This document shows positions 1 through 8,903 of a stretch of DNA of 64,000 nt, in pieces. The first letter of the stretch is position 1. Each line of letters starts with the position of its first letter. The translations under genes and the position numbers were made by a program. Source of the stretch: Bacteroidota bacterium (lineage in GTDB: Bacteria > Bacteroidota > Ignavibacteria > Ignavibacteriales > Ignavibacteriaceae); NCBI GenBank assembly GCA_021824145.1, contig JAKALM010000006.1:62001-126000 (forward strand). Reading direction: 5' to 3'. The notes below the pieces were generated by a model. It was given only the letters and a program-made list of their open reading frames with translations. It was not told the origin of the DNA and did no database searches.

Positions 1-87
1 CTTTTGGAACAAGGATTTGTTGATATTATTTCTCCTCGGAAAGATCTTAAAAATAATTTATATAATGTCCTTTCCTTAATGAGTTGA
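1..87 (+). CDS. accD: Acetyl-CoA carboxylase carboxyltransferase subunit beta, C-terminal end (partial)
   Basis: Only the last 28 codons are present, ending in a TGA at 85-87. The tail reads LLEQGFVDIISPRKDL followed by a short leucine-rich end. This matches the conserved C-terminus of AccD, where an (E/K)xGxxDxIxxR segment is followed by a final helix. AccD is the carboxyltransferase beta subunit that moves the carboxyl group from biotin to acetyl-CoA, the first step of fatty acid synthesis. The biotin ligase gene that would activate its partner BCCP lies about 1.6 kb downstream on the other strand. The call rests on a short segment and on context, so it is likely but not certain. Confidence 0.7.
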   Translation, partial: LLEQGFVDIISPRKDLKNNLYNVLSLMS

Positions 88-94
88 GGATCCA

Positions 95-946
95 ATCAAA
101 ACTATATACAGTATTAAAGAGGTTCATAAACTTTCTTCCAAGCTAAAGTCGAAAGGGATATCTATAGGACTTGTGCCCACAATGGGTTTTCTGCACGAAG
201 GCCATCTCTCTCTAATAAAAAAATCAAAGAGACAAAATGATGTAACAATTATTTCCATTTTTGTAAATCCGACACAATTTGGTCCAAATGAAGATTTTGC
301 AAAGTATCCAAGGGATATTGAAAAAGATGTAAAGCTCTTAAAAAAATATAAAGTTGATTATTTATTCATTCCAAGTGCAAACAAAATTTACTCAGAAAAT
401 TTTCAGACTTATGTAGAAGTAAATAAAATTACTAAAAAGCTTGAAGGCGAATTTAGGCCGACACATTTTAAAGGCGTAACAACAATCGTTTCGATATTAT
501 TTAATATTGTTAAACCAGATATTGCCTACTTTGGTCAGAAGGATGCTCAACAAGCTGCCGTAATTTTACAAATGGTTAAAGATTTAAAATTCGATATTAA
601 GATAAAAATTTGTCCAATTGTTAGAGAAAAAGATGGATTAGCTTTAAGTTCGCGTAATGTTTATCTTTCTGAAAAGGAAAGAAAAGACGCATTAGTTTTA
701 AATAAATCCTTAAAGCTTGCAGAAAAATTAATTAAAGATGGTGAAAAAAAATCTGCAATTATAATAAATAAAATGAAAGAAATAATTGCATCGGTTGGAA
801 GTTCGAAATTAGATTATATTGAAATTGTAAATGCAGAAACTTTTGAAACTTTAGGTGACGTTTCAGCGGCGGATAAAATTTATATTTTAGTTGCTTGCAA
901 AATTGGGGGTACAAGACTTATCGATAATTGTCTTATCAAAAATTAA
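95..946 (+). CDS. panC: Pantothenate synthetase with no canonical start codon in frame
   Basis: PanC condenses pantoate and beta-alanine with ATP to give pantothenate, the CoA precursor. The PTMGFLHEGHLSL segment contains the ATP-binding HxGH motif. FVNPTQFGPNEDF, YFGQKDAQQA and SSRNVYLS are the usual active-site blocks. The first in-frame ATG/GTG/TTG codon is a GTG at 173, which would remove the whole first beta strand. The in-frame codons from 95 read IKTIYSIKEVHKLSSKL, a normal PanC N-terminus, but no ATG, GTG or TTG lies between the in-frame stop at 80-82 and 173. A GAGG sits at 86-89, well placed for an ATC start at 95. A TTG at 84 followed by AGG ATC would give MRI, but needs a frame change. 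The start used here is therefore provisional. The gene follows accD closely and overlaps the end of the convergent coaX by 4 bp. Confidence 0.85.
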   Translation: MKTIYSIKEVHKLSSKLKSKGISIGLVPTMGFLHEGHLSLIKKSKRQNDVTIISIFVNPTQFGPNEDFAKYPRDIEKDVKLLKKYKVDYLFIPSANKIYSENFQTYVEVNKITKKLEGEFRPTHFKGVTTIVSILFNIVKPDIAYFGQKDAQQAAVILQMVKDLKFDIKIKICPIVREKDGLALSSRNVYLSEKERKDALVLNKSLKLAEKLIKDGEKKSAIIINKMKEIIASVGSSKLDYIEIVNAETFETLGDVSAADKIYILVACKIGGTRLIDNCLIKN

Positions 947-1707
947 TCTTTATTATTTTTATCATAAATAGATTTAATACCAATTAAAACTAGTTCTTTA
1001 ACTAAACTAACTTTAAAATTAAGATGTGGAGCAATCTTTTCTGCGTTTCCTCCTGTTATAAAAATCTTAAACTCACTGCCATTCATTTCATTCTTCAAAT
1101 AATTGATTGTTCTCTCGATAAATCCTATTGTAGAGTTTATAACTCCGCTTACAATTGATGATGAAGTATCTTTCCCAATTATACTTTTATAATTTGATTC
1201 AAGAACATTTGGGAGTTGAGCTGTTTTAGTATTTAAGGAATCAAACATCAATTGAATTCCAGGTGCAATTGATCCGCCGATAAAAACGCCAGGAAAACTA
1301 ATTATATTTATCGTGGTTGCAGTTCCCAAATCAATTGAAAGAATAAAAGTCCTATGATTATAATTCCCCGATTCATTAGATTTTTTATAAAGATAAAATG
1401 CACCTTCAGCAGAACAAATTCTGTCAATGCCTAAAGTCTCTATCGTGTCATATTCAATTTTAAGATTTAGTTTTACATTTCTATCGATAACAAATGGAGT
1501 TGCTTCAGAATAATCTTTCAATTTTAGAATTAATTTTTTTGTTAGATTCGGAACGACAGAGGAAATAGCTATTTGATCAAAATTTTTATTTAAAAAAAAT
1601 TTGTCAAATAATTCAATATTTTCAAATGAATAAAATTCAACTAAATTATCATCAGAAAAAACACCTACTTTGATTCTACTGTTTCCAATGTCGCAAGCTA
1701 AAAGCAT
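943..1707 (-). CDS. coaX: Type III pantothenate kinase
   Basis: This 254-residue protein phosphorylates pantothenate, the first committed step of CoA synthesis. It belongs to the ASKHA-fold type III class, which is insensitive to CoA feedback and potassium dependent in characterised members. Visible motifs are the N-terminal phosphate loop CDIGNSRIKVG (residues 5-15), the ETLGIDR segment near 90, SIDLGTATTINI near 125, and FITGGNAEKI toward the C-terminus. The start codon overlaps the stop of birA in a TAATG junction, so the two are translationally coupled. Its 3' end overlaps panC by 4 bp from the opposite strand, so two consecutive CoA-pathway genes meet tail to tail. Confidence 0.93.
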   Translation of the reverse strand: MLLACDIGNSRIKVGVFSDDNLVEFYSFENIELFDKFFLNKNFDQIAISSVVPNLTKKLILKLKDYSEATPFVIDRNVKLNLKIEYDTIETLGIDRICSAEGAFYLYKKSNESGNYNHRTFILSIDLGTATTINIISFPGVFIGGSIAPGIQLMFDSLNTKTAQLPNVLESNYKSIIGKDTSSSIVSGVINSTIGFIERTINYLKNEMNGSEFKIFITGGNAEKIAPHLNFKVSLVKELVLIGIKSIYDKNNKD

Positions 1708-2480
1708 TATGCTAAACTCACATCTCCAAAATGAATTTTTTCTATTTTGCCTTTATTTTTCAGCAACAGATAACCGTCATCATCCAAATCGTCAAAAATT
1801 CCATATTTTGTTTTATCGTCTTCAACAACTGAAATTTTTTCACCGATTAGTCTACAACGGGATTTCCAATCTTTCATTAAATCACTAGGATATTTCTCAA
1901 CTTTTTCAAGAAGTTCCTCAAACGTATTTAACAGTTCTGCTAATAATCTTTCTCGATCAACATTTTCGTTCAGCTCAGTTTTAATTGAAGTTGGTGGTAT
2001 ATTAAAATTTCCTTGAAACATTACTTGATTTACATTCAATCCAATTCCAATTACAAGCTTTTCAATTTTACTTCCTTGTGAAATTGACTCAAGCAAAATT
2101 CCTGCAATTTTTTTCCCGTTTACTAAAACATCGTTTGGCCATTTCAATTCTGTCCTCAATTGATATAGATTTTCAATTGCAATGGCTACTGATAGCGAAG
2201 CTGCGAAATTCAAAAGATTAAATTTGTCTTTTATAAGCTTTTTGTTTGTAATTAAAATTGAAAAGGTAAGATTTTGTTCTTTTGCGCTGTACCAAATTCT
2301 ATCTTTTCTTCCATGACCTTTAATTTGCTTTTCTGTAAGCAGAACCGTACCATCGACATTAATTTTGTTTGTCTTGTTTAGTAAATAAGTATTGGTTGAA
2401 TCAATTTCTTCGGTGTAGATAAAATTTCTTCCGATAAAATCAGTATTTAATTTTATATCAAAACTTTCCAGATTAAACAA
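1707..2480 (-). CDS. birA: Biotin--[acetyl-CoA-carboxylase] ligase
   Basis: This enzyme attaches biotin to the biotin carboxyl carrier protein through biotinyl-AMP. The conserved biotin/ATP segment GHGRKDRIWYS lies near residue 55 (the classical form is GRGRxGRxW), and the ligase motif LKWPNDVLVNGKKIAGILLE lies around 110-130. The C-terminal SH3-like cap is present (GIFDDLDDDGYLLLK). At 257 residues it lacks the N-terminal helix-turn-helix of E. coli BirA, so it should be a ligase only (group I) and not a repressor. It is the first gene of a birA-coaX pair and its start lies about 190 bp from the heat-shock promoter region on the other strand. Confidence 0.92.
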   Translation of the reverse strand: MFNLESFDIKLNTDFIGRNFIYTEEIDSTNTYLLNKTNKINVDGTVLLTEKQIKGHGRKDRIWYSAKEQNLTFSILITNKKLIKDKFNLLNFAASLSVAIAIENLYQLRTELKWPNDVLVNGKKIAGILLESISQGSKIEKLVIGIGLNVNQVMFQGNFNIPPTSIKTELNENVDRERLLAELLNTFEELLEKVEKYPSDLMKDWKSRCRLIGEKISVVEDDKTKYGIFDDLDDDGYLLLKNKGKIEKIHFGDVSLA

Positions 2481-2529
2481 TTTTTACCTCAAAATTACTA
2501 TCTCAAAAATAATTAAATTTTAGCAAAAG

Positions 2530-2587
2530 TGTCAGAATTATTGTCAATATATTTAATATGTATGACAAGAAGTCTGCCAGTCTGCCA
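2530..2587 (+). promoter_or_regulatory. Repeated CTGCCA / TGTCA elements upstream of hsp20-dnaK
   Basis: A direct repeat TCTGCCAGTCTGCCA covers 2573-2587. It is preceded by two TGTCA copies (2530-2534, 2542-2546) and an inverted TGACA (2563-2567). The cluster sits 130-185 bp before the hsp20 start, where a heat-shock promoter would be expected. I see no CIRCE element, so HrcA control is not indicated. Function is inferred from position and repetition only. Confidence 0.3.
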
Positions 2588-2714
2588 AAATGGAGAAATA
2601 AGTAAGAATAAGGTATTTCTACTATATCATATTGAATATTAAAGAGTTATAGATATTTCTAAAAATGGCATGTCGATTGAATATAAATTACAAATAAAAT
2701 TTTGGAGATTTGAA

Positions 2715-3152
2715 ATGACGTATATAAAATTTGGATCTAACGCTGATTTTGAAACTATCAATAGTAAAATTCATAATTTATTTGGTGAACTTCCTAACAT
2801 AGACTTTAATGTAAATTTTCAGTTTAAACCAAAAGCTGATTACTATATAGATAATGAAAATATTTTTATCGAATTGGAAATACCTGGTGTTAAAAAAGAC
2901 GAACTTAAAATTACATTTAAAGAAAATGTTCTGAATATTTCAGGACAAAAGAAAAATCGAAATAAAAATTTGCAAAATATCGAAACTCTAAAATCTGAAA
3001 GAAACTACGGCGATTTTTCAAGATCATTTCAGATTGATGATGAAATAAATCCAGATAGCTTCAATGCTGAATTTGAAGATGGCGTATTAAAAATTTCTGT
3101 AAAAAAAGCTATTAAGCAAAATAACTCAGAAAAAGAAATTAAAATAAAATAA
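2715..3152 (+). CDS. Small heat-shock protein, Hsp20/alpha-crystallin family
   Basis: The alpha-crystallin domain spans about residues 40-145. It begins FKPKADYYIDNENIFIELE, contains the PGVKKDELKI loop, and ends with the diagnostic GVLKISVKK strand, although the C-terminal I/VxI/V anchor is replaced by KEIKIK. It would act as an ATP-independent holdase passing unfolded clients to DnaK, whose gene follows 51 bp later. A longer frame begins at 2670, but a GGAG at 2704-2707 lies 7 bp before the ATG at 2715, so I take 2715 as the start (145 residues). The region upstream carries repeated motifs that may be its promoter. Confidence 0.88.
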   Translation: MTYIKFGSNADFETINSKIHNLFGELPNIDFNVNFQFKPKADYYIDNENIFIELEIPGVKKDELKITFKENVLNISGQKKNRNKNLQNIETLKSERNYGDFSRSFQIDDEINPDSFNAEFEDGVLKISVKKAIKQNNSEKEIKIK

Positions 3153-3203
3153 CAAACGGCGAAGAAACTGCCGAAAACAAAAATATATAAGGAGTCATAA
3201 ATA

Positions 3204-5126
3204 ATGGGAAAAATAATTGGAATAGATTTGGGAACAACAAACTCATGCGTTGCAGTAATGGAAGGAAATGATCCTGTTGTTATACCTAATTCTGAAGGTG
3301 GTAGAACTACGCCGTCAGTAGTTGCATTTACAAAAACTGGTGAAAGATTAGTAGGGCAGCCTGCTAAAAGACAAGCTATAACTAATCCTAAGAATACGAT
3401 TTTTTCTATAAAAAGATTTATGGGAAGATTGATTAATGAAGTCCAAGATGAAAAAACTAAAGTTCCGTACGAAGTAATAGCAGGCGATAACAGCTCTGCT
3501 CGCGTAAAAATTAGTGACAGAGTTTATTCACCACCTGAAATCAGTGCAATGATTCTTCAGAAAATGAAAAAAACTGCTGAAGATTATTTAGGCCAGGAAG
3601 TAACTGAAGCTGTAATTACAGTTCCAGCTTACTTTAATGATTCTCAAAGACAAGCCACTAAAGATGCTGGTGAAATTGCAGGATTAAAAGTTAGAAGAAT
3701 TATCAACGAGCCGACTGCTGCTGCTTTAGCCTATGGATTAGATAAAAAAACTAAAGATCATATTGTTGCTGTTTACGATTTAGGCGGCGGTACTTTTGAT
3801 ATTTCAGTACTTCAGCTTGGTGATGGAGTTTTTGAAGTAAAATCCACAAACGGCGATACACACCTTGGCGGCGATGATTTTGATCAGAGAGTAATTGATT
3901 TTCTTGCTGATGAATTCAAAAAACAAGAAGGAATTGATTTGCGTAAAGATCCTATGGCTTTGCAAAGATTAAAAGAAGCTGCAGAAAAAGCTAAGATAGA
4001 ACTTTCTTCTTCTTCTACAACTGATGTTAATTTGCCATTTGTTACCGCTACGCAAGAAGGCCCAAAACATCTTAACATAACATTAAGCAGAGCAAAGTTT
4101 GAGCAACTTATTGATGATCTTGTTCAAAGAACAAAAATTCCTTGCGAACAAGCTTTAAAGGATGCGGGAGTTACAGCTTCCGAAATTGGAGAAGTTATTC
4201 TCGTCGGTGGTTCTACTAGAATTCCGATGGTTCAAGAATTAGTTAAAAAGATTTTTGGAAGAGAGCCGCACAAAGGTGTTAATCCGGATGAAGTTGTTGC
4301 TGTTGGTGCTGCAATTCAAGGCGGAGTTTTAACTGGAGACGTTAAAGACGTTCTGCTTTTGGATGTTACGCCATTATCTCTCGGTATCGAAACTCTTGGT
4401 GGAGTAATGACAAAATTAATTGAAGCTAATACAACAATTCCTACTAAAAAGAGTGAAATATTTTCTACTGCATCAGATAGTCAGCCGTCTGTAGAAATAC
4501 ATGTACTGCAAGGAGAACGCCCAATGGCAGCAGATAATAGATCTTTGGGAAGATTTCATCTTGACGGTATTCCGCCGGCACCAAGAGGAGTTCCTCAAAT
4601 TGAAGTAACTTTTGATATTGATGCTAATGGTATTCTTCATGTGGCAGCAAAAGATAAGGCAACAAATAAAGAGCAAAGTATTAGAATTACATCTTCAAGC
4701 GGACTTTCTAAAGATGAAGTTGAAAAGATGAAGCACGATGCAAAAGATCATGCTGCTGAAGATAAAAAGAAAAAAGAAGCAGTAGATATAAAGAATCAAG
4801 CCGATTCACTTGTTTTTCAAACAAAAAAACAGATCGAAGAATTAAAAGATAAAATTTCTGCTGATGTAAAATCTAAACTAGAAGCAGAAATCAAAAAAGT
4901 TGAGGATGCATTAGCAACCAATAATTCTGATCAAATAAAATCGGCAACCGATTCCTTAAATAAAGTATGGAACGATATCGCTTCGCAGCTATATTCTCAA
5001 CAAGGCGCTCCAGGCCAGCAAGCACCAGGTGCACAACCAGAACCTGAAACAAGCGCTAAGGAAAAAGGCGATGATAAAAATGTTCAAGATGCTTCATACG
5101 AAGTTGTTGACGACGATAAAAAATAA
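3204..5126 (+). CDS. dnaK: Molecular chaperone DnaK (Hsp70)
   Basis: A full-length 640-residue Hsp70. The nucleotide-binding domain opens with [17 protein letters not shown], and [13 protein letters not shown] appears near residue 190. The linker [20 protein letters not shown] leads into the substrate-binding domain at about 390. A charged lid helix follows, and the tail ends in EVVDDDKK, the usual co-chaperone-interacting tail. It refolds and disaggregates proteins with GrpE and DnaJ, whose genes are not in this window. An AAGGAG ribosome-binding site lies at 3189-3194. It sits between two hsp20 genes, which suggests heat-shock co-regulation. A strong hairpin follows the stop codon. Confidence 0.98.
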   Translation: MGKIIGIDLGTTNSCVAVMEGNDPVVIPNSEGGRTTPSVVAFTKTGERLVGQPAKRQAITNPKNTIFSIKRFMGRLINEVQDEKTKVPYEVIAGDNSSARVKISDRVYSPPEISAMILQKMKKTAEDYLGQEVTEAVITVPAYFNDSQRQATKDAGEIAGLKVRRIINEPTAAALAYGLDKKTKDHIVAVYDLGGGTFDISVLQLGDGVFEVKSTNGDTHLGGDDFDQRVIDFLADEFKKQEGIDLRKDPMALQRLKEAAEKAKIELSSSSTTDVNLPFVTATQEGPKHLNITLSRAKFEQLIDDLVQRTKIPCEQALKDAGVTASEIGEVILVGGSTRIPMVQELVKKIFGREPHKGVNPDEVVAVGAAIQGGVLTGDVKDVLLLDVTPLSLGIETLGGVMTKLIEANTTIPTKKSEIFSTASDSQPSVEIHVLQGERPMAADNRSLGRFHLDGIPPAPRGVPQIEVTFDIDANGILHVAAKDKATNKEQSIRITSSSGLSKDEVEKMKHDAKDHAAEDKKKKEAVDIKNQADSLVFQTKKQIEELKDKISADVKSKLEAEIKKVEDALATNNSDQIKSATDSLNKVWNDIASQLYSQQGAPGQQAPGAQPEPETSAKEKGDDKNVQDASYEVVDDDKK

Positions 5127-5139
5127 TTAAAGTTCATTT

Positions 5140-5170
5140 GGGCTTTACACTTTTGTAAAGCCCTTCATTT
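5140..5170 (+). terminator. Rho-independent terminator-like hairpin after dnaK
   Basis: A perfect 10-bp stem pairs GGGCTTTACA (5140-5149) with TGTAAAGCCC (5154-5163) around a CTTT loop, followed by a modest T-rich stretch. It separates dnaK from the second hsp20 and may be only partly terminating. Confidence 0.75.
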
Positions 5171-5224
5171 AATCCATTCTTTTTTTAAAGTTTAATTATT
5201 AAATAATTTTAAGGAGCTATAACT

Positions 5225-5626
5225 ATGTCCGAATATAAAGATCAAGTATTGACTGAAGTTCAAGAAGAACTTAAACCTTGGGAAAGAGCATTAGAATATG
5301 AGAGAAGCATTGCTCCTCTTGTAGATATATATGAAACTGAAAATGAATTTGTTCTAATAGCAAACATGCCAGGAGTAACAAAAGAAAATGTCCATCTTCA
5401 ATTAGAAGAAGGAACTTTAACAATTTTTGGCCAAATTAATTATAACGAAGATTTGAAAAGAAAATATATTTTACACGAATCAATTTTCGCAAATTATTCA
5501 AGAAGCTTTAAGCTTTCTGAAAGCATAGATGGATCGAAGATTGATGCAAAATATAATAATGGTCAACTTACAATAAATCTTCCAAAACATGATAAAGTAA
5601 AACCTAGAATCATAAACATTAATTAA
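5225..5626 (+). CDS. Second small heat-shock protein, Hsp20 family
   Basis: This 133-residue protein carries an alpha-crystallin domain over roughly residues 30-125. It opens PLVDIYETENEFVLIANMPG, includes the VTKENVHLQL strand, and ends in NGQLTINLPK. An AAGGAG lies about 8 bp before the ATG. It is clearly divergent from the first Hsp20 and has a longer acidic N-terminal arm (EVQEELKPWERALEYERS), so the two may form different oligomers or bind different clients. The terminator-like hairpin after dnaK and the terminator after this gene suggest it can be a separate unit or a read-through part of the heat-shock operon. Confidence 0.9.
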   Translation: MSEYKDQVLTEVQEELKPWERALEYERSIAPLVDIYETENEFVLIANMPGVTKENVHLQLEEGTLTIFGQINYNEDLKRKYILHESIFANYSRSFKLSESIDGSKIDAKYNNGQLTINLPKHDKVKPRIININ

Positions 5627-5644
5627 ATTGGTATTCTACAGTTT

Positions 5645-5677
5645 GCCTGCCTTGCAAAAAGGCAGGCTTTTTTATTT
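5645..5677 (+). terminator. Rho-independent terminator after second hsp20
   Basis: GCCTGCC (5645-5651) pairs with GGCAGGC (5661-5667) around a 9-nt loop and is followed at once by TTTTTTATTTT. A classic intrinsic terminator closing the heat-shock group. Confidence 0.9.
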
Positions 5678-5784
5678 TAAAGTAATTTGTTTGTGGATTT
5701 ATTTTTATCCAATCTTACATTTTAATTATTATCTTGCTTTATTTATTTTGCGTGGCAAAATTTTTTCTTTTATAAACATTATAA

Positions 5785-6879
5785 ATGACTCAAACTTCTA
5801 AAAAACACAGAATTATTTTTATAGATTTGATGAGAGCTTTTGCTGTTCTTCAAATGGTTCAAGGACACACTGTGGATGTCTTACTTTCAAATAATTATCG
5901 AGATATGAATTCCACCATTTTTACTTTTTGGTTTTTTATGAGAGGAATGACAGCACCAATCTTTTTGTTTACTGCCGGAACTGTCTTTACATATTTATTC
6001 AGACTTGTAGACGAACCATTTTTAACTAATCCGAGAACAAAAAAAGGAGTTAAAAGGTTTTTACTGCTTATTTTTTTAGGCTACTTGCTGCGTTATCCTA
6101 CCCCAACTTTGGTAAATTTTTCTAATATAACGCCAGAAGAATGGAAAACTTTTTTTGCAGTTGATGTTTTGCATTTAATTGGTTTTGGAATTTTTTTCCT
6201 AATGGGATGCATTTACATTGCCGAAAAATTTAAGCTTAATGATTACGTAGTTTTTTCAGTTGGAGCGCTTTTATTTTTTGGTTTATATCAACCATTTGCT
6301 GCTATTAATTGGCTGAAGTATTTACCAGAAGCTTTTGCTGGCTATTTTTATACTGGCAGTGGATCAAACTTTCCATTATTCCCTTGGGCTGGTTATGTAA
6401 TTGCAGGCGGCGTTCTTGGAAGTTATTTAGCTAAGCATCCTATGGTTTTTAAATCGATTAAATTCAGTTATAGATTAGCAATAGTAGGATTATTATTTGT
6501 TTTAGCTGCACTCGTTGGAAATGAATTGGAAATAGCAATATATGGACATACAAATTTTTGGACAACCAGCCCAAATCTAATTTTTTATAGATTGGGGATA
6601 GTTCTTTTTCTAAATTCGATTGTTTCTATAATAGCATTAAAAGTTGAAAACATTCCAAGAATTTTTATTCTTGTTGGCCGAAATACTTTATTAATTTATG
6701 TTGTTCATATTACAATTTTGTATGGCAGTGCTTGGAATCCTGGACTTATAACCATTTTAGATAAAAGCTTAAATGTTTGGTCAACTATTGGAACGGCTTT
6801 GCTAATGCTTACTGCCATGACTTTAATGGTTGTAATAATTCATAAATTTAAAATTCAAAACAAACAGATTGAAACTTAA
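5785..6879 (+). CDS. Multi-pass membrane protein, HGSNAT/DUF1624-type acyltransferase family
   Basis: A 364-residue hydrophobic protein with about ten predicted membrane helices. The N-terminus KHRIIFIDLMRAFAVLQMVQ followed by GH is typical of the heparan-alpha-glucosaminide N-acetyltransferase catalytic family and DUF1624. These families share a conserved R(A/G)F-x(8)-GH segment in the first helix. Members move acyl groups across the membrane onto sugars or other acceptors, but no substrate is indicated here. The gene stands alone between the heat-shock terminator and ruvB. No ribosome-binding site is obvious. The family call is fairly safe and the reaction is not. Confidence 0.65.
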   Translation: MTQTSKKHRIIFIDLMRAFAVLQMVQGHTVDVLLSNNYRDMNSTIFTFWFFMRGMTAPIFLFTAGTVFTYLFRLVDEPFLTNPRTKKGVKRFLLLIFLGYLLRYPTPTLVNFSNITPEEWKTFFAVDVLHLIGFGIFFLMGCIYIAEKFKLNDYVVFSVGALLFFGLYQPFAAINWLKYLPEAFAGYFYTGSGSNFPLFPWAGYVIAGGVLGSYLAKHPMVFKSIKFSYRLAIVGLLFVLAALVGNELEIAIYGHTNFWTTSPNLIFYRLGIVLFLNSIVSIIALKVENIPRIFILVGRNTLLIYVVHITILYGSAWNPGLITILDKSLNVWSTIGTALLMLTAMTLMVVIIHKFKIQNKQIET

Positions 6880-6983
6880 AGAATTTTTTAAGTTAAATTT
6901 CTAGATAATAATATTAATGTTTCTTATTTCCATTTATTTTAATTTAAGTTAAACAATTTTTAATTGATAAATTTTAGAATCAT

Positions 6984-8015
6984 TTGAGAAAATCTATTTC
7001 AACATCGCCAGAAATTACGGAAGAAGAAAAAAAAATCGAACAATCACTTCGTCCATTAAAGATTTCTGATTTTCTTGGCCAATCTAAGATAATTGAAAAT
7101 CTTAATGTTTTTATTTCAGCAGCATTAAAACGTGGTGATGCGTTAGATCATGTTCTTCTTACTGGACCACCTGGATTAGGTAAAACAACATTAGCATATA
7201 TTATAGCCCATGAATTAGGTGTGAAATTAAAAATTACTTCTGGTCCAGTATTGGAAAAACCGGGAGATCTTGCAGGTCTTCTTACTACACTAGAAGAAAA
7301 TTCTGTTTTATTCATTGATGAAATTCATCGTCTCAGTCCAGTTGTTGAAGAATATTTATATTCAGCGATGGAAGATTACAAACTTGATATTATGATTGAC
7401 AGCGGTCCAAATGCAAGATCAGTGCAAATTAGCCTTCCTAAATATACTTTAATCGGTGCTACAACTAGAGCAGGTATGTTAACTTCGCCTTTGAGAGATA
7501 GATTTGGAATTAAGTTCAGGCTAGATTATTATAATTCCGAAGTTCTGCATAAAATAGTAGACCGTTCAGCTAAAATTTTAAATCAAAAAATTGATTCGGA
7601 TGCTTCATATGAAATTGCAAAACGTTCACGAGGTACACCAAGAATTGCAAATAGACTTTTGCGCCGCACCCGGGATTTTGCTGATTATGCTGATAAAAAA
7701 AATATTGATTTGGAAATTTCTAAAAAAGCATTAAATGCTTTAGAAGTTGATGAATTTGGACTAGATGAAATGGATAAGGAAATAATTCTTGCAATTATTG
7801 ATAAATATAAAGGCGGTCCAGTTGGTCTTAGTACGCTTGCAGTTGCAGTTAATGAAGATCCAGGAACAATTGAAGAAGTTTATGAACCTTTTTTAATCCA
7901 ACAAGGATTTATTCAACGAACTCCTCGCGGTAGGGAAGCAACTGAATTATCTTATAAAAGATTTGGCAAAAAAAAGACTGATCTAAAAAACGATTCATTT
8001 TTTAATGATCTTTAA
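6984..8015 (+). CDS. ruvB: Holliday junction branch migration ATPase RuvB
   Basis: A 343-residue AAA+ motor that drives branch migration of Holliday junctions with RuvA. Visible parts are the N-terminal [16 protein letters not shown], Walker [10 protein letters not shown] (about residues 61-69), Walker [10 protein letters not shown] (about 109), sensor-1 GATTRAG (about 158), and the winged-helix C-terminus with [12 protein letters not shown] and [13 protein letters not shown]. Length matches the family. The gene starts with TTG, and no ATG lies upstream in frame before the conserved region. RuvA and RuvC are not nearby. Confidence 0.97.
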   Translation: MRKSISTSPEITEEEKKIEQSLRPLKISDFLGQSKIIENLNVFISAALKRGDALDHVLLTGPPGLGKTTLAYIIAHELGVKLKITSGPVLEKPGDLAGLLTTLEENSVLFIDEIHRLSPVVEEYLYSAMEDYKLDIMIDSGPNARSVQISLPKYTLIGATTRAGMLTSPLRDRFGIKFRLDYYNSEVLHKIVDRSAKILNQKIDSDASYEIAKRSRGTPRIANRLLRRTRDFADYADKKNIDLEISKKALNALEVDEFGLDEMDKEIILAIIDKYKGGPVGLSTLAVAVNEDPGTIEEVYEPFLIQQGFIQRTPRGREATELSYKRFGKKKTDLKNDSFFNDL

Positions 8016-8048
8016 TTACTAATAATATTTTACTTTTTAAAATAAAAA

Positions 8049-8519
8049 TTAAAATGAATTACCAAGCACAAGATTTTTTTGCTGTCTATTTAAATAGGTG
8101 AGCATTATTCTATCATGCAAATTTTTTGAGTCAAAATATTGTTTAGCAATTAACGGAACAACTTCCCACATTATATCTTCATTCATTGCTGTTGAATATC
8201 TGCTTAAAATTGAATTATCTTTTTCCAAACAATAATGAACAATTGAATCTTGTTCTGCATTTATTATTTTATTTGACGGTTTGAAGTGCTCTCCTGATTT
8301 AGTTTCTTCAAGGGTTTCTAGTGAACCTCCAAGTCTTTTAATTTCTGATTCTATTTTGCATATAAATTCTGCTTTTTCATTAGCACAATTAATAAAATTA
8401 TCTTTAATTTTTCTGTCTTCAATTTTTTCTATTGCAGAATTAAATAATGATTTCTCTTCTTTGCAAAGGCTTAACAAGTCTTTAAGTACGGATATTGTAT
8501 ATTCTCTTGAGCGTTCCAT
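8049..8519 (-). CDS. DUF2383 / PA2169-type four-helix ferritin-like protein
   Basis: A 156-residue all-helical protein resembling DUF2383. The first helix reads TISVLKDLLSLCKEEKSLF, followed by KIEDRKIKDNFINCANEK and a third helix IESEIKRLGGSLE. These are four-helix bundle proteins of the ferritin-like group, often linked to stress but with no established reaction. The frame opens at 8528, but an AAAGGA ribosome-binding site abuts that ATG and is correctly spaced for the ATG at 8519, so MERSREYT is the likely start. The gene is convergent with ruvB. Its 5' leader carries an inverted repeat. Confidence 0.7.
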   Translation of the reverse strand: MERSREYTISVLKDLLSLCKEEKSLFNSAIEKIEDRKIKDNFINCANEKAEFICKIESEIKRLGGSLETLEETKSGEHFKPSNKIINAEQDSIVHYCLEKDNSILSRYSTAMNEDIMWEVVPLIAKQYFDSKNLHDRIMLTYLNRQQKNLVLGNSF

Positions 8520-8528
8520 TGGAAACAT

Positions 8529-8903
8529 CCTTTCTTGCTTAAAGTTGATTTACTAATTTCAAATCAACAACTATTTTGAAAAAAAATTATTTTAATAAAA
8601 TAGTAGCAAGCTAAAATTCTTTTATATGCCTCCTTCATTACAATATTAACACGCCGAAAATTTAATTTTTTGATTTTATTTAAGGATTGACTTTTGGCAC
8701 AATTCTAACGGAACTTTTAAGAGAGTGAATTTTTTGCCTAATTTGATAAATTGGAAGAAATAGTCATGAATAATTTTATATTTAAATAGTTACCAATTTG
8801 TTTTTTCATCTAAATTTTAACAAAAATATAATAATATTTATGACTTTAATTATTTGAAGATTGATGTATAATTTGCATATTTGACGAACCAAATTTATGT
8901 TTT
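8529..8903. promoter_or_regulatory. Divergent intergenic region with inverted repeat at 8544-8568
   Basis: This 375-bp AT-rich stretch separates the DUF2383 gene from phnD and must hold both promoters. The clearest feature is a perfect inverted repeat, GTTGATTT (8544-8551) and AAATCAAC (8561-8568), with a 9-nt spacer, lying 25-50 bp upstream of the DUF2383 start. It could be an operator or an mRNA hairpin. I see no gene, no tRNA and no repeat elsewhere in the stretch. Confidence 0.3.

Noticed and set aside
1670-1888. Plus-strand open frame of 72 codons over the coaX/birA junction
   Set aside because: It lies opposite two well-supported genes and its translation has no family resemblance.
3153-3203. 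CIRCE-type operator before dnaK
   Set aside because: Looked for the TTAGCACTC-9-GAGTGCTAA pattern here and upstream of hsp20; nothing close is present.
8281-8556. Plus-strand frame opposite the DUF2383 gene
   Set aside because: Shadow of a real helical-protein gene; no ribosome-binding site or similarity.
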